A stretch of 64,000 nt of DNA, taken from Palleronia pelagia. GTDB lineage: Bacteria; Pseudomonadota; Alphaproteobacteria; Rhodobacterales; Rhodobacteraceae. Within the stretch, counting starts at the first letter, position 1, and the number at the start of each line of letters is the position of its first letter. The position numbers and the translations under genes are program-made. The notes beneath the pieces were generated by a model that was not told the DNA's origin, made no database searches, and saw nothing but the letters and a program-made list of their open reading frames with translations. This document shows positions 18,239 through 30,500 of this stretch, in pieces. The stretch is from contig NZ_FOCM01000004.1 in assembly GCF_900110115.1 (NCBI RefSeq), positions 365,301 through 429,300 of the forward strand, read 5' to 3'.

Positions 18239-20700
18239 TCAGGCGGCCGTGGCCCGGTAGGCTTCATCGGGCCCGGTGTCGCAATTCAACATGGCCAAGC
18301 CAGGCTCGGGGCGCACAAGGTCCAGGCTCCGTGTGTGGCGCGGCAAATCGCGCGCTTTGGCGTAGGGAAACGCCGGCCCGCCGTAGGCCGCATTCGCCCC
18401 CCGGGCCGCCAGGTCTGGCACCACGACGCCAAGCGCCGCCCGCGACAACGGCGACAATCCGGCCACGCCGCGCGGGCCGGGATAGAAGCTTTCGGTGGCG
18501 ATCCCTTCCGAGATCACCGCGGCATGTCGCGGCAACAGGATGTGATGATAGGCCACCGGACGCGACGGGATCACCTGCCGCGCGCCGCCGCCCTCCATCC
18601 TGGCCAGCTGGATCGCGCGCGCAAGGCGGACGGTCCCGCCCAAGCGCACGGCGATACCGTGCTGCGGCGAGACCAGCATGGACCGGCCGGTTCCGGTCAA
18701 CCCCGCGGACAGGCGCACGGGCCGCAGCGCGGGAGCCCCCCGGATCGCATCGTGTGACAGCTTCCGGCGTCCGTGCCACAGGACAGGCTGCGCGATGCCG
18801 TCATGGGTCAGGGCAAGGTCACCTGGCCGCAGGTCCTCGACCGCGCGTTCCCCGCCGGGCGTCGCGATGCGCGTCCCGGTCACGAAGCAGGGCATCCCTG
18901 CCGAGCGCATCTGGGCGCTGCTGGACATCTGCGAGGGCGCCACGCCCTGCATGACCAGCGTTTCGCCATTCGGGAAGGTCAGCAGCGCATTGCCGAACCC
19001 GTCGTCGCTGACCACCACGTCCCAGGGCTGCACCGGGCCGCCATTGGCGTCGGTCAGGCCCGAAACATCCAGCTGGTCGTTGTAGAACCCGTCGCTATCG
19101 TCGTCGCCGATATCGAAGTCGGTGATCGTGTCGTTGCCGAAGCCGTCGTAGAAGGTGAACGTGTCGTTCCCCGCCCCGCCGGTCAGCGTATCGTCTCCAT
19201 CACCCCCGATGAGCGTATCGTTGCCCGCCGCACCATCCAGCGAGTCGGCGCCGGTATTGCCATAAAGCAGGTCCGCGCCCGACCCGCCGGCGATGCTATC
19301 GTCCCCTCCCCCGGCATCCAGCAGAACCGACGATCCGTTGGCGCTGCCGATCACCGTATCGGCCTGATTGGAAAGTTAGAAGCCTTCGATCTCGGAGAAG
19401 GTGATCGTGTCGGTACCGGTGCGGACCTGCCCCTGCTCGTTGCCGAAATACTCGACCGTGACGCCCGAGGTCATTCCCCGAAGTCGATTCCGTCCAGATC
19501 GCTTCCGGTGGTCACACCCTCGCCGCCGATGACGGTGTCCGCACCGTCGCCGTCGTTGATGACGAACAGGTCGCCATCATCGCCGCCGTACATCAGGTCT
19601 TCGCGTTCGCCGCCGTCGATGGTGTCGGAACCGGCATCGCCATAGATCGTGTCGTCGCTCAGCCCATCGCTGCCGCTATCGATGATCAGGTCATCGCCGG
19701 CGCCGCCATAGATCGTGTCGGTATTGTTCCCGCCATCCAGCGTGTCGTTGCCGTCGCCGCCTTCCAGGATGTCGGTGCCGCCATCGCCTTGCAGGTTGTC
19801 GTTGCCGGACCCACCCGCCAGTGAGTCATTTCCTCCCTCGCCGTAGAGGGTGTCGGCTCCGTCCCCGCCCAGAATGGTATCGGCACCATCGCCAGCCCAG
19901 ACCATATCGTTGCCTGCGCCGCCATCGATATAGTTGGCGCCGGAAAGCTGGACATCGGCCTGATCATCGATCAGGTCGTTGCCGTCTCCCCCGAAGACGG
20001 TATCGTCCCCCGTTCCGAAATAGATCGTGTCGTTGCCGCTGCCGCCGGTGACCGAGTCCGCACCGTCGCCGGCCGAGATGGAATCGGCGCCCGCGCCGCC
20101 GGAAATCGTATCGTTCCCCGTGCCGCCGACCAGCGTGTCATTCCCGTCCTCGCCATCAAGACGGTCGTTGTCGGCGCCGCCATCCAGGTAGTCGCCCACC
20201 GACGATCCATAAAGCGTGTCCGATCCGCCTTCGCCGTAGAAGGTATTGCTATCGGCGGCGGAATTGATGCCCCCGGCATCGTCGATAACGTCGTTGCCGT
20301 CGCCGCCGTAGACCGTGTCGTTCCCCGCGCCGGACAGGATCGAGTCGTTCCCGCCCCCTGCGTTGACGACATCGTTTCCGGTGCCGGTACTGAAGCTCTC
20401 GGCGCCGCTCGATCCCGTGATGGTGTCATCGCCCGGGGTGGACCGCAGGTCGTTGAAATAACCGAAAAGCGTGGTTCCGCCGAGCGTCGCATCGTAGGTG
20501 CCGCCGGCAGCGTTGTCGCCCACGCTGAAGGTCGTCGTCCCGTCCGAAATGAACAACTCGCCGGTCTGGTAGTCGATGTCGATCGAATACCCGGAACCGA
20601 GCGCGGTGAAGTCGAGGACATGGCCCGTCGCAGACTCGGAAATGCCTGACCAAAAGGCCGGGCTGTTCCAGTTGGACGTTGTGACTGAATATGTCGCCAT
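18239..20700 (-). pseudogene. RTX calcium-binding protein with C-terminal Hint domain, broken by a frameshift and a stop
   Basis: Read from ATG 20700 the gene gives MATYSVTTSNWNSPAFWSG, then many GGxGxDxx nonapeptides that bind calcium after type I secretion. Near 19476-19482 one base is missing (GACTTCGGGGAATGACC where GGG-ATG is expected), so this frame stops at 19471. The other frame continues with the matching sequence up to an in-frame TAA at 19376-19378, where a sense codon is expected, then runs on through more RTX repeats into a Hint_2 domain (Cys in CFVTGTRI, then VEDLRPGDL and SPQHG) ending at 18239. Two independent lesions argue for a real pseudogene rather than one sequencing error. 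Its N-terminus is nearly the same as that of the intact protein at 27547-33402. Confidence 0.85.
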
Positions 20701-20848
20701 GAAATGGACCTACTGCGCGCAAGTCCCTGTGTAAGCTCCGAAATCGCTCCCATTGGGAAGACAATACGGCGGGAAGCTGACGATTGGCTCGCAATTTTCG
20801 GTCGCGAGATTGCAACGCGGGCGACGGGACGTTCGGGGGAAGATCCGA

Positions 20849-20923
<75 letters not shown>

Positions 20924-21059
20924 GGACCCGTTCGGTGGCGGGTGCATAGACGCGATGCGAATGTGACGCAAGAGGGTTGGGCGGGCTTTTTGCGGGGCAT
21001 TGCGTGGGGGCGCGCGCGGTCAACTGGACCCCTCTCCGGCCATGGGCTAGGACGGGCGT

Positions 21060-21218
21060 ATGACAGACGCGCGGAAGCCCCAACAAAAGCCCAGCGACGC
21101 CGAGTTGCGCGCCCAGCGCTTGAAGGCCGCGCTCAAGGCAAATATGGCCAAGCGCAAGGCGCAGGCGCGCGCCCGGAAGGCCCCCGAAGGCCCCTCCGAC
21201 GACACTTCCGAGCAGTAG
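21060..21218 (+). CDS. Small basic helical protein upstream of murA
   Basis: A 52-residue frame from ATG 21060 to TAG 21218, 9 bp ahead of murA. The protein is highly charged: an N-terminal region followed by a long Ala/Lys/Arg helix (ALKANMAKRKAQARARKA) and an acidic end. I do not recognise a family. Position, spacing to murA and amphipathic composition make it likely to be a real gene. Confidence 0.65.
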   Translation: MTDARKPQQKPSDAELRAQRLKAALKANMAKRKAQARARKAPEGPSDDTSEQ

Positions 21219-21227
21219 GACGACCCG

Positions 21228-22499
21228 ATGGACTCAATTCTCGTCAAAGGCGGCACCGAGCTTGCGGGCGAAATCCCCATCGCCGGCGCAAAGAACGCGT
21301 GCCTCACGCTCATGCCCGCCACGCTTCTGAGCGACGGGCCGCTGACCCTGACCAACGCGCCGCGGCTGTCGGACATCCGCACCATGACCGAACTCCTGCG
21401 CAGTCTCGGGACCGAGGTCACGACGCTGCAGGACGGCCAGGTTCTGGCGCTGTCGTCCCACGCGCTGAGCTCGACCCGCGCCGATTACGACATTGTTCGC
21501 AAGATGCGCGCCTCGATCCTGGTGCTGGGCCCGCTGCTCGCGCGCGAAGGCCACGCCGAGGTTTCGTTGCCCGGCGGCTGCGCCATCGGCGCGCGCCCCG
21601 TCGACCTGCATCTCAAGGCGCTCGAGGCGCTGGGGGCCGAGCTGGACCTGCGGGACGGCTACGTCCACGCCAAGGCGCCGGCCGGCGGGCTCCAGGGCGG
21701 CGTGGTCGACTTTCCGATCGTGTCGGTCGGCGCTACGGAAAACGTGCTGATGGCCGCGACGCTCGCCCGCGGCACGACCACCATCAAGAATGCCGCGCGT
21801 GAACCCGAGATCGTGGACCTGGCCCGCTGCCTGCGCGCCATGGGCGCCCGGATGGACGGCGAAGGGACCGACACGATCACGGTCGAGGGTGTCGACACGC
21901 TGGGCAGCGCGACCCACCGCGTGGTCACCGACCGGATCGAGCTGGGCACCTACATGCTGGCCCCCGCGATCTGCGGCGGCTGGGTCGAATGCCTCGGCGG
22001 ATCCATCGAACTGGTGGGCGCCTTCTGCGAGAAGCTGGACGCCGCCGGCATCTCGGTCGAGGAAACGCCGAACGGCCTGAAGGTCAGCCGAAAGAACGGC
22101 CGCGTGCAGGCCGTGGACGTGACGACCGAGCCGTTCCCGGGCTTCCCGACAGACCTGCAGGCGCAGATGATGGCCCTGCTCTGCACCGCCGAAGGCACGA
22201 GCGTCCTGCACGAGACGATCTTCGAGAACCGTTTCATGCACGCGCCCGAGCTCATGCGGATGGGTGCGCGGATCGACGTGCAGGGTGGCACGGCGCGGGT
22301 CACGGGCGTCGAGCGGCTGAAGGGCGCGCCGGTCATGGCCACCGACCTGCGCGCCTCGGTTTCGCTGATCCTCGCCGGGCTGGCCGCCGAGGGCGAGACG
22401 ACCGTCAACCGCGTCTATCACCTCGACCGCGGCTACGAGCGGGTGGAGCACAAGCTGGGGGCCGTCGGCGCCCACGTGGAAAGGATCGCAGGACAGTGA
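21228..22499 (+). CDS. murA: UDP-N-acetylglucosamine 1-carboxyvinyltransferase
   Basis: A 423-residue EPSP-synthase-fold enzyme for the first committed step of peptidoglycan synthesis: it transfers enolpyruvate from PEP to UDP-GlcNAc in the cytoplasm. The active-site loop [15 protein letters not shown] contains the catalytic Cys at about residue 118, the residue fosfomycin modifies. The N-terminal [15 protein letters not shown] is also diagnostic. Its TGA overlaps the GTG start of the following gene. Confidence 0.98.
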   Translation: MDSILVKGGTELAGEIPIAGAKNACLTLMPATLLSDGPLTLTNAPRLSDIRTMTELLRSLGTEVTTLQDGQVLALSSHALSSTRADYDIVRKMRASILVLGPLLAREGHAEVSLPGGCAIGARPVDLHLKALEALGAELDLRDGYVHAKAPAGGLQGGVVDFPIVSVGATENVLMAATLARGTTTIKNAAREPEIVDLARCLRAMGARMDGEGTDTITVEGVDTLGSATHRVVTDRIELGTYMLAPAICGGWVECLGGSIELVGAFCEKLDAAGISVEETPNGLKVSRKNGRVQAVDVTTEPFPGFPTDLQAQMMALLCTAEGTSVLHETIFENRFMHAPELMRMGARIDVQGGTARVTGVERLKGAPVMATDLRASVSLILAGLAAEGETTVNRVYHLDRGYERVEHKLGAVGAHVERIAGQ

Positions 22500-22960
22500 C
22501 CGAAGACGCCCGTTTCGAAGACGCAAGCCCCGCCCCCCTGCGGCTGCGCGCCATGGATGCCGAGGACCTGCAGGTGATCTCGTCGCTGGTGCAGGACGCC
22601 GTTTTCCCCATCACCGAGATGACGTGGCAGCGCAGCCAGCGCCGGTTCGCCCTGCTGATCAACCGCTTCCGCTGGGAAGACGCGGCCGTGGGCCGGGCCG
22701 AGCGGGTGCAATCGGTGCTGGCGTTCGAGGACGTGCAGGCGGTCAAGACCAGCGGGATCGACCGCGGCGACCGTGACCTGGTGCTGTCGCTGCTGTCGAT
22801 CACGCTGGAGCCCGGCGAGGACGGCACCGGCCGCGCGATCCTGTGGCTGGCGGGCGACGGGGCGATCGCCGTCGATGTCGAGGCGCTGGAAGTGTCGTTG
22901 CGCGACGTGACCCGGCCCTACCTTGCGCCGTCGGGCAAGGCCCCGCAGCACGGTGAGTGA
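22496..22960 (+). CDS. DUF2948 family protein
   Basis: A 154-residue protein that starts with GTG overlapping the murA stop (GTGA), so it is translationally coupled. The opening [20 protein letters not shown] and the FAILINRF-like segment ([12 protein letters not shown]) fit the alphaproteobacterial DUF2948 family, which usually lies between murA and hisD. No catalytic motif is obvious and the function is unknown. Confidence 0.85.
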   Translation: MTEDARFEDASPAPLRLRAMDAEDLQVISSLVQDAVFPITEMTWQRSQRRFALLINRFRWEDAAVGRAERVQSVLAFEDVQAVKTSGIDRGDRDLVLSLLSITLEPGEDGTGRAILWLAGDGAIAVDVEALEVSLRDVTRPYLAPSGKAPQHGE

Positions 22961-23064
22961 CCGCCTTCAAGCGCGGCGCGACCAAGGTCGATCGACCCGC
23001 GACACCGCCGGGCTTGAGGCGGGTGCGGCACGGCGCTAGACCGTCGCGCGAAAGGATTTCCGCC

Positions 23065-24366
23065 ATGCCGCACCGTCTGAGCACGGACGCCCCCGATTTC
23101 GAGACGCGCTTCGCCCAGCTTCTCACCCTGAAGCGCGAGGACAGCGTGGACGTGGATGACGCGGTGGCCGCGATCATCGCGGACGTGCGCAAGCGCGGTG
23201 ACGCGGCGCTGATCGAGCTGACGCAGAAATTCGACCGCGTGCGGCTGACCTCCGACACGCTGGCCTTCACCGAGGCCGAGATCGACGCCGCCATCGCCGA
23301 GATTCCGCCCGAGGAGCGCAGCGCGCTGGAACATGCGGCCGCACGCATCCGCGCCTATCACGAACGCCAGATGCCCGAGGACAGCCAGTGGACGGATGAC
23401 GCCGGGGCGACGCTGGGCTGGCGCTGGGGCCCAGTGGATGCCGCCGGGCTCTACGTGCCGGGGGGGCTGGCCTCCTACCCGTCCTCGGTGCTGATGAACG
23501 CCATTCCGGCCAAGGTCGCAGGGGTCGAGCGCCTTGTCGTCACCGCACCCACGCCCGATGGAAAGGTGAACCCGCTGGTGCTGCTGGCCGCGCGACTGGC
23601 AGGCGTCGACCGGGTGCTTCGGATCGGCGGGGCGCAGGCCATCGCCGCGCTGGCCTACGGCACCGAAAGCGTGCCGCCGGTGGACAAGATCACGGGGCCG
23701 GGCAATGCCTATGTCGCCGCCGCCAAGCGCCGGGTCTTCGGCCGGGTGGGCATCGACATGATTGCCGGGCCATCCGAGATCCTCGTCATCGCGGACGAGG
23801 ACAACGACCCCGACTGGATCGCGCTGGACCTGCTCAGCCAGGCCGAGCACGACGAGTCGGCGCAGTCGATCCTCATCACCACCTCGGCCCCGCTTGCCGA
23901 CGCGGTGGCCGGCGCGGTGGCCGCACGGCTGGAAACGCTGGAGCGTCGCGCCATCGCCGGCACGAGCTGGGAGGCCAACGGCGCCATCATCGTGGCCCGC
24001 GACTTGGGCGAAGCCGCGGCACTGGCCGACCAGATCGCGGCCGAGCACCTTGAGCTCTGCGTGGCCGACCCGCAGGCGCTGGCCGCGAATATCCGCCACG
24101 CGGGCGCGATGTTCCTGGGCAAGTGGACGCCCGAGGCCATAGGCGACTATATCGGCGGCCCCAACCACGTGTTGCCAACCGCGCGGTCGGCGCGGTTCTC
24201 GTCCGGCCTGTCGGTGATGGATTTCCTCAAGCGCACCACGATGGCCCAGATGACCCCCGCCGCGCTCAGCGCCATCGGCCCCGACGCCGCGACGCTGGCC
24301 CGGTCGGAAAGCCTTGAGGCCCATGGCCTCAGCGTGCAGGCCCGGCTGGACCTGCTGAACCGATGA
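23065..24366 (+). CDS. hisD: Histidinol dehydrogenase
   Basis: A 433-residue zinc enzyme that oxidises L-histidinol to L-histidine in two NAD-dependent steps, the end of histidine biosynthesis. Visible: the GLYVPGG segment, the [12 protein letters not shown] loop, the [11 protein letters not shown] motif, and [10 protein letters not shown], which includes catalytic and zinc-site residues. The start at 23065 is preceded by AAAGGATTT and gives the usual family length; the GTG at 22957 lies in the previous gene. Its stop overlaps the next start. Confidence 0.97.
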   Translation: MPHRLSTDAPDFETRFAQLLTLKREDSVDVDDAVAAIIADVRKRGDAALIELTQKFDRVRLTSDTLAFTEAEIDAAIAEIPPEERSALEHAAARIRAYHERQMPEDSQWTDDAGATLGWRWGPVDAAGLYVPGGLASYPSSVLMNAIPAKVAGVERLVVTAPTPDGKVNPLVLLAARLAGVDRVLRIGGAQAIAALAYGTESVPPVDKITGPGNAYVAAAKRRVFGRVGIDMIAGPSEILVIADEDNDPDWIALDLLSQAEHDESAQSILITTSAPLADAVAGAVAARLETLERRAIAGTSWEANGAIIVARDLGEAAALADQIAAEHLELCVADPQALAANIRHAGAMFLGKWTPEAIGDYIGGPNHVLPTARSARFSSGLSVMDFLKRTTMAQMTPAALSAIGPDAATLARSESLEAHGLSVQARLDLLNR

Positions 24367-24827
24367 GCCGTCTCTACAAGGTCGAGATCGACGAGACCGG
24401 GCTGCCCGTCCCGTCGGCGGAAATGGACCAGGAGCGCCGCGTCGCGATCTTCGACCTCGAGGAAAGCAACAGCTTCGCCCTTGTCGACGGCCCCGAGGGC
24501 GCCCTCGCGCTCACCCTAGGCATGCAGGCGGGACAGGTCCGTTTCGACCTGGCCAACGACGCCGGGCGCAAGGCGGACGCCTTCACCCTGTCCATCGCGC
24601 CGCTCACGCAGGCGATCAAGGATTACGCCACGCTGTGCGACAGCTATGCCGAGGCGGTGAAGACCCTGCCCCCCGCCCGGATCGAGGCCGTGGACGCCGC
24701 GCGGCGCGACATTCACACCGAGGCCGCGCGTCAGCTGCAGTCGGCCCTTGCGCCGCATGTGACGGTGGACGCGGCAACCGCGCGCCGGCTGTTCACCCTG
24801 ATCTCGGTCATGGCGCGCGACGATTAG
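24363..24827 (+). CDS. UPF0262 family protein
   Basis: A 154-residue protein coupled to hisD by an ATGA overlap. It matches the alphaproteobacterial UPF0262 pattern: RRVAIFDLEESNSF near residue 26, LSIAPLTQAIKDY near 80 and a C-terminal helical segment ending RRLFTLISVMARDD. Function unknown; it is consistently found beside hisD and infA in this group. Confidence 0.88.
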   Translation: MSRLYKVEIDETGLPVPSAEMDQERRVAIFDLEESNSFALVDGPEGALALTLGMQAGQVRFDLANDAGRKADAFTLSIAPLTQAIKDYATLCDSYAEAVKTLPPARIEAVDAARRDIHTEAARQLQSALAPHVTVDAATARRLFTLISVMARDD

Positions 24828-24919
24828 GCGGGTACGGCGAATCCGGCTTGAATTAGGACCGCTTTCGCACCATTTAGTGCCATGCCCCGAACTGGCGGGG
24901 CGGTAAAACAGGATTGACC

Positions 24920-25138
24920 ATGGCCAAGGAAGAACTGCTCGAATTTCCCGGTGTCGTAAAGGAACTCCTGCCGAACGCGACATTCAGGGTCGAGCTGGAA
25001 AACGGCCATGAGATCATCGCGCACACGGCAGGCAAGATGCGCAAGAACCGCATCCGCGTTCTGGCCGGCGACAAGGTTCAGGTGGAGATGACTCCGTATG
25101 ACCTGACCAAAGGGCGCATCAACTATCGCTTCAAGTAA
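24920..25138 (+). CDS. infA: Translation initiation factor IF-1
   Basis: A 72-residue OB-fold (S1-like) protein that binds the 30S A site during initiation. The sequence is strongly conserved: [18 protein letters not shown], then [19 protein letters not shown] and a C-terminal [13 protein letters not shown]. The ATG at 24920 gives the standard length; an in-frame TTG six bases upstream is not needed. A GGGGCC/GGCCCC hairpin just after the stop has no T-run, so read-through into maf is likely. Confidence 0.98.
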   Translation: MAKEELLEFPGVVKELLPNATFRVELENGHEIIAHTAGKMRKNRIRVLAGDKVQVEMTPYDLTKGRINYRFK

Positions 25139-25184
25139 CGGGGCCCGAACGGCCCCGCTATCCAAGACCACGAGGACCCGCGCG

Positions 25185-25772
25185 ATGGGGGACAGTCTGC
25201 GACTGGTTCTGGGCTCGGGGTCGCCCCGGCGGCGCGAGCTTCTGGCGCAGATCGGTCTGACGCCGGCCGATATCCGGGCTCCGGATATCGACGAAACCCC
25301 TTTAAAGGGCGAGCTGCCGCGTCCCTATTGCGCCCGCATGGCCGAAGAAAAGGCCGCCGCCGTGACCATCGCGACGGACGAGGTCCTGCTTTGCGCCGAC
25401 ACCACCGTCGCCATGGGTCGCCGCATTCTCGGCAAGCCTACGGACGAGGCCGAGGCGCGCGATTTCCTCGCCCGCCTGTCGGGCCGTCGCCACCGGGTCT
25501 ATACCGGCGTGGCCGTGCGCCGCGGCGCACAAAGCTGGTCGCGCACGGTCGAAAGCACGGTGAGGCTCAAGCAGCTCTCCAAGGATGACATCGACGGCTA
25601 CATCGCCACGGGCGACTGGCGGGGCAAGGCGGGTGGCTACGCCATCCAGGGCCCCGCCGCCGTGCTGGTGGCGTGGATGCAGGGCAGCTTCAGCGGCGTC
25701 GTCGGCCTGCCGCTGCACGAGACGGCGAACCTTCTACAGGCCGCCGGACTGCCGATCTGGGGGGCACGATGA
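25185..25772 (+). CDS. maf: Maf-like nucleotide pyrophosphatase
   Basis: A 195-residue house-cleaning enzyme that hydrolyses non-canonical or modified nucleoside triphosphates. The N-terminal [12 protein letters not shown] motif, the acidic DIDETP region, and [17 protein letters not shown] are the Maf signatures. Its stop overlaps the start of the RNase gene by four bases. Confidence 0.93.
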   Translation: MGDSLRLVLGSGSPRRRELLAQIGLTPADIRAPDIDETPLKGELPRPYCARMAEEKAAAVTIATDEVLLCADTTVAMGRRILGKPTDEAEARDFLARLSGRRHRVYTGVAVRRGAQSWSRTVESTVRLKQLSKDDIDGYIATGDWRGKAGGYAIQGPAAVLVAWMQGSFSGVVGLPLHETANLLQAAGLPIWGAR

Positions 25773-26809
25773 AGGGTCGCAGCGTTCATCTCGACAGCTG
25801 GAACGGCCGGCTGGCCGCCGCCATGCTGGTGGACGGTCAGCTGGACGACCTGCTGATCGCCCCGCCCGACGATCGGCCCCAGCCCGGCGCCATCTACCGC
25901 GCCACGGTCGACCGCCCGCTCAAGGGCCAGGGCGGCGTCACCGTGCGCCTGCCCCACGGGCGCGGTTTCCTGAAGAAGGCCAAGGGCCTTGCCCCCGGGC
26001 AGGATCTCGTGGTGCAGGTCACCGGCTACGCCGAGCCGGGCAAGGCGCCGCCGGTTACGGCCCGGCCTCTGTTCAAGTCGCGCCACGTGATCGTCACCCC
26101 GGATGCGCCCGGCTACAACGTCTCTCGCAGCGTCCGCGACGACGACCGGCGCGACGCCCTGCTCGCCATCGCGCACGAGGTCGCGGGACCGCCGGACCGG
26201 ATCGGCCTGATCCTGCGCTCGGCCGCCGCCGAGGCCGACGATGGCGAAATCGCCGAGGACATCGCCGCCACGCTCGAGCTGGCCGAACAGTTGCAGACCG
26301 ACAGCGGGACGGGCCCCGAACTGCTGTTCGACGGTCCCGACCCCCACATGCTGGCCTGGCGCGATTGGCCGATGCCCGACGCGCTGTTCGGCGAACCGGG
26401 CAATTTCGTCGATCACGGCATCCTGGACCATATCGACCTGCTGGCATCGTCGCACGCCGAGCTGGGCAGCCACGGCTGGATCAGCGTCGAGCCGACGCGC
26501 GCGCTGGTGGCCGTGGACGTGAATACCGGCGGGGACAGCTCGCTGGCGGCCGGTCTGAAAACCAACATCGCCGCCGCGCGCGCCCTGCCCGCGCAGCTGC
26601 GCTGCCGTGGCCTCGGCGGCCAGATCACCATCGATTTCGCCCCCTGCCCCAAGAAGGACCGGCGCACGATCGAGCAGATCCTGCGCGCGGCCTTCCGCAC
26701 CTGCCCCGTGGATACGGTGCTGGCCGGCTGGACGCCGCTGGGCGCGTTCGAGCTGCAGCGCAAGCGCGACCGCCTGCCCCTTCACGAACTGCCCGAGGTG
26801 CATCCATGA
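25769..26809 (+). CDS. Ribonuclease E/G family protein (short form)
   Basis: A 346-residue single-strand endoribonuclease of the RNase E/G family. An N-terminal S1-like region (about 35-110) leads into the catalytic core with [12 protein letters not shown] and [15 protein letters not shown], where the two Asp residues bind the catalytic magnesium. It is much shorter than E. coli RNase G and lacks the CPxCxG Zn-link after the core, so tetramer assembly may differ. The start at 25769 overlaps the maf stop; the frame upstream lies inside maf. Confidence 0.88.
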   Translation: MKGRSVHLDSWNGRLAAAMLVDGQLDDLLIAPPDDRPQPGAIYRATVDRPLKGQGGVTVRLPHGRGFLKKAKGLAPGQDLVVQVTGYAEPGKAPPVTARPLFKSRHVIVTPDAPGYNVSRSVRDDDRRDALLAIAHEVAGPPDRIGLILRSAAAEADDGEIAEDIAATLELAEQLQTDSGTGPELLFDGPDPHMLAWRDWPMPDALFGEPGNFVDHGILDHIDLLASSHAELGSHGWISVEPTRALVAVDVNTGGDSSLAAGLKTNIAAARALPAQLRCRGLGGQITIDFAPCPKKDRRTIEQILRAAFRTCPVDTVLAGWTPLGAFELQRKRDRLPLHELPEVHP

Positions 26810-26979
26810 GCTGCCCGATCTGCGCCAAGCCGACGGACCAGACCTACCGTCCCTTCTGCTCGCGCCGCTGTGCCGACGTCGACCTGGCGCGCTGGCTGAA
26901 CGGCAGCTACGCGGTGCCCGCGGAAGAGGACGAGGACTGGTCGAAGGACCCCGACAAGGACGTCGGCAAGCCCCATTGA
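26806..26979 (+). CDS. yacG: DNA gyrase inhibitor YacG (zinc-binding)
   Basis: A 57-residue zinc protein starting in an ATGA overlap with the RNase gene. Four Cys ligands are arranged CPIC and CSRRC, followed by a conserved DLARWLNGSYAVP segment and an acidic tail. YacG binds GyrB and inhibits its ATPase and DNA binding in E. coli. It is the last protein gene of the murA-yacG block. Confidence 0.92.
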   Translation: MSCPICAKPTDQTYRPFCSRRCADVDLARWLNGSYAVPAEEDEDWSKDPDKDVGKPH

Positions 26980-27070
26980 GGCCATGCAAAAATCTGCGTC
27001 CGCCCCTCTGGACCTTTGCCCGGAGCCCGTCTAAACCGCACCCACCCGAGGGGCTTCGCCCCTGACCCGT

Positions 27071-27145
27071 GCCCGGGTAGCTCAGGGGTAGAGCAGTGGA
27101 TTGAAAATCCTCGTGTCGGTGGTTCGATTCCGCCCCCGGGCACCA
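27071..27145 (+). tRNA. tRNA-Phe (anticodon GAA)
   Basis: A 75-nt cloverleaf with encoded CCA. Acceptor arms GCCCGGG/CCCGGGC, D-arm TAGCTCAGGGGTAGAGC, anticodon loop TTGAAAA, T-arm with GGTTCGATTCC. The anticodon stem (GTGGA/TCCTC) has one T-T mismatch. It follows yacG and marks the edge between core genes and the accessory region. Confidence 0.96.
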
Positions 27146-27546
27146 GTTCTTCTCACGAGGTTGCAGTCCGTCAGTAGAGCAAGTGCGCTTTTTGGGCATG
27201 CTGTCAATCGCACGACGTCAAGCCACCTATCCGCTGACCAATAGTGCGGGCGGCCGACGCTAGCGGCAACCAATAGCAAGGTCCGCAAGAAACCGTTAGC
27301 TGCCAAGTCCACTGGGGCGTGGGCCAGTTGCTCTTCCTCGCGCTTGTGAAAGATCATCTACAGTGACGACAAGATCGGAGATCTACTTATCTGCGATCAC
27401 CAAGCGAAGGTCGACAACTTCGAGCAAATCGGCTGGCATGCTGCCAAGACCCACCGCTCTCCTTAAAATCGCCACAATCCAAGCCGCCATTCTGCCCAGA
27501 AACTGTTCTCAAACTGAGAACCAAATCAGCGTCTGGGTTGGTTCTG
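27146..27546. other. Intergenic region between tRNA-Phe and the RTX gene
   Basis: About 400 bases with no credible gene; the short open frames on both strands lack ribosome sites and family features. I found no second copy of the tRNA-Phe 3' end and no integrase here. It must contain the promoter of the RTX gene, but no clear -35/-10 pair stands out. Confidence 0.6.
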
Positions 27547-30500
27547 TTGACCATCTACACGGTCACAACTTCGAACTGGAACAGCCCGGCCTTTTGGTCG
27601 GGCATTTCCGAGTCGTCGGGTGGTCATGAGCTCGACTTCTGGGATCTGCCTGCAAGCTATACCGTCGAAGTTGATCTCGAAGCCGGAGAGCTGACCCTCT
27701 CTGACGGCACCACGACGTTTACCGTGGGTGATACAGCGGCGACAGGCACCTACGACGTCACGCTTGGCGGGGCCACGCAATTCAGTTTCTTCAATCTGGT
27801 CTCAACTTCCCAGGGGCAAGATACCCTGTTGGGGACCGATGCAAGTGAAGAGTTCTACGGCGGCGACGGCGCGGACCTGATCGAAGGTCGGGGAGGTGAC
27901 GATGCGATCTTCTTCTGGAGCGGCGACGACACGGTCTTCGGCGGGGATGGCAATGATCTCATCGAAGACCGGAGCGGCTTCAATTACACCGGTGAGAATT
28001 CGTTGGATGGGGGCGCAGGCAACGACACTGTATTTGCCGGTGGTGGCAACGATATCCTGTTGGGCGATGCCGGAGCGGACTCCCTTATCGGCGAGGACGG
28101 AAACGACGTGCTGGTCGGTGGCGCGGGGGGTGACGCGCTGTCGGGCGGCAGCGGCACGGACACCGCTAGCTACGAAGGCTCAAGCGCGGCGGTCTCGGTC
28201 AACCTCGACACCGGCAACGCGTCGGGCGGCGATGCGTCGGGCGACACGCTCAGCAGCGTCGAGAACCTGACCGGATCGTCTTTCAACGATACGCTTACGG
28301 GAGATGCAGGCAACAATCGGATCGAGGGCGCTGACGGGTCCGATTTACTTCGGGGCGGCTCGGGCGACGATACCCTGATCGGCGGCGACGGCGTGCGCGA
28401 CACACTGGATGGAGGTGCGGGCAACGACAGCATTGAAGGCGGCGCCGGACAGGATGCCGTATTCATCAATGAAAACGACGGGATCGATACGATCGATGCG
28501 GGCGGCACCGCCGAGGATGCCGTCGGCGATTACCTCGATCTGAGGTCCTCTGGCGCCGACGGTGTCTCGGTCACCTTCGATACCACAGACGGAAGCGGAA
28601 GCTACGCGTATCTTGGCTCTGGGTCCAGCTTGGGCACATTTTCGAATTTCGAACAGGTATTCACCACCAACAACGATGATTTCATCGACGCCACGGCGAC
28701 CACCGGAAACGGAACCTATGTGAATGCTCGCGCCGGTGGCGATACCATACTTGGCGGCATCATCGGCGAGACCTTCGATGGCGGCGACGGTAACGACAGC
28801 CTCGATGGCGGCGGCGGCGGCGACACGCTCGTCGGGGGCAACGGGAACGACACGCTGCTGGGCGGGCTGGGTGACGACTCGATCCTCGGCGGCGACGGGG
28901 TCGACTCGATCGTCGGGGGCGACGGCAACGACACCATCGACGGCGGGGACCGCACCGACACCATCCGCGGCGGGGCCGGAAACGATCTGCTCATCGATAC
29001 CGGCGACGCCTCGCTCAGCGACGACACCATCTACGGCGAGGCGGGCAACGACACGATTGCGGGCGGCGTGCGCGAGGATCTGCTTGATGGCGGGGACGAC
29101 GCCGACGATTTCCTGATCGACGACGCCTTCGGCGCGGACACCATCATCGGCGGCGAGGGCGTGACCACCGGGATCGATCGCGACCGGATCGACTTCAGCG
29201 GGATGGCCGCCTCGGGGGTCGCGCTGACCTATACCGCCGCCGAGGCGGGTTCGGCCACGGCGGCAGGCGACACGCTGACCTTCACCGGGGTCGAGGCGAT
29301 CACGCTGACCAATCTTGCCGACAGCGCCGATGCCACGGCCCTGTCCGTCGGGGTCGAGATAGACGGGCTTGGAGGCGACGACACGCTGCTGGGCGGCGGC
29401 GGCACGGACACGCTGCTGGGTGGCGGCGGCAGCGACGTCCTGAGGGGCGGCGACGGCAACGACAGCCTCGATGGGGGCGCGGGTGACGACCTGCTGACCA
29501 CCGGCCAGGGCCAAGACACACTGCTGGGCGGCGACGGCAACGACACGCTGATGAACTCGGCCGGCGACGACAGCCTGGTGGGCGGCACCGGGGACGACAG
29601 CCTGGTGGCGAGCGCGGGCAACGACACGCTGGAAGGCGGCGCCGGGTTCGACACGCTTTACGGGGGCACCGGCGACGACAGCCTCGACGGCGGGGCGGAT
29701 GACGACCTGCTGGTAGCCGACATGGCGGGCGTCACCTTCAACGCCACCGGAACCGACGGCGTCGGGCTGGCCTCCGGAATTGCCGATTTTCCCACCACGC
29801 AACTGAGCTACGAGATTACATTCAGCTCGACCATGCCGCTGGATGATCTGCCGCTCGGCTCATATGCGGTCAGTGGCTCAGGCAACGAGTTCATGCTCGA
29901 AGTCGTAGGCGGGAATTTCACCTACTATGTCGACGGGGGCTCACCAGTCGACACCGGCATTTCCGCGGCTCCCTATTTCGACGGCAACCCACACACCGTC
30001 GGGATCACTTGGGACAGCGCCACTGGCGACGTCAGGATCTATGGCGACGGCACAGAGATCTTCTCGGATACCCACGCCGCCGGTAGCACGCTGACCCAGG
30101 GTGGCACATTTGTGTTGGGACAGGATCAGGATGAAGTCGGCGGTGGATTCGATCCAACGCAGGTCTTCATTGGCACGATTTATGGCACGCGGCTCTACGA
30201 CGATGTCCGCACTTCGCCAGAGATGCTCGATGGCGCGCTCGGCCCCATCGCAGACACTTCCGACGCGAATCTGATCGCCAACTGGGTCGCCGATACGGAC
30301 GCGGCGACCTTCACCGACACGACCGGTAGTCATTCGATGGCGATGTCGGGCGACGTCGCCGCACGTTGGAGCGCCGGGGCCGACACCCTGCTAGGCGGCT
30401 CCGGCGCGGACACGCTTTACGGCGGTGGCGGCGCGGATACGCTCGATGGCGGCTTTGGGGCCGACGCCATCGACGGTGGCGAAGACGCCGACACGTTCCT

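Noticed and set aside
25139..25161. GGGGCC/GGCCCC hairpin after infA as a terminator
   Set aside because: There is no T-run after the stem and maf follows closely on the same strand, so a terminator call is not justified.
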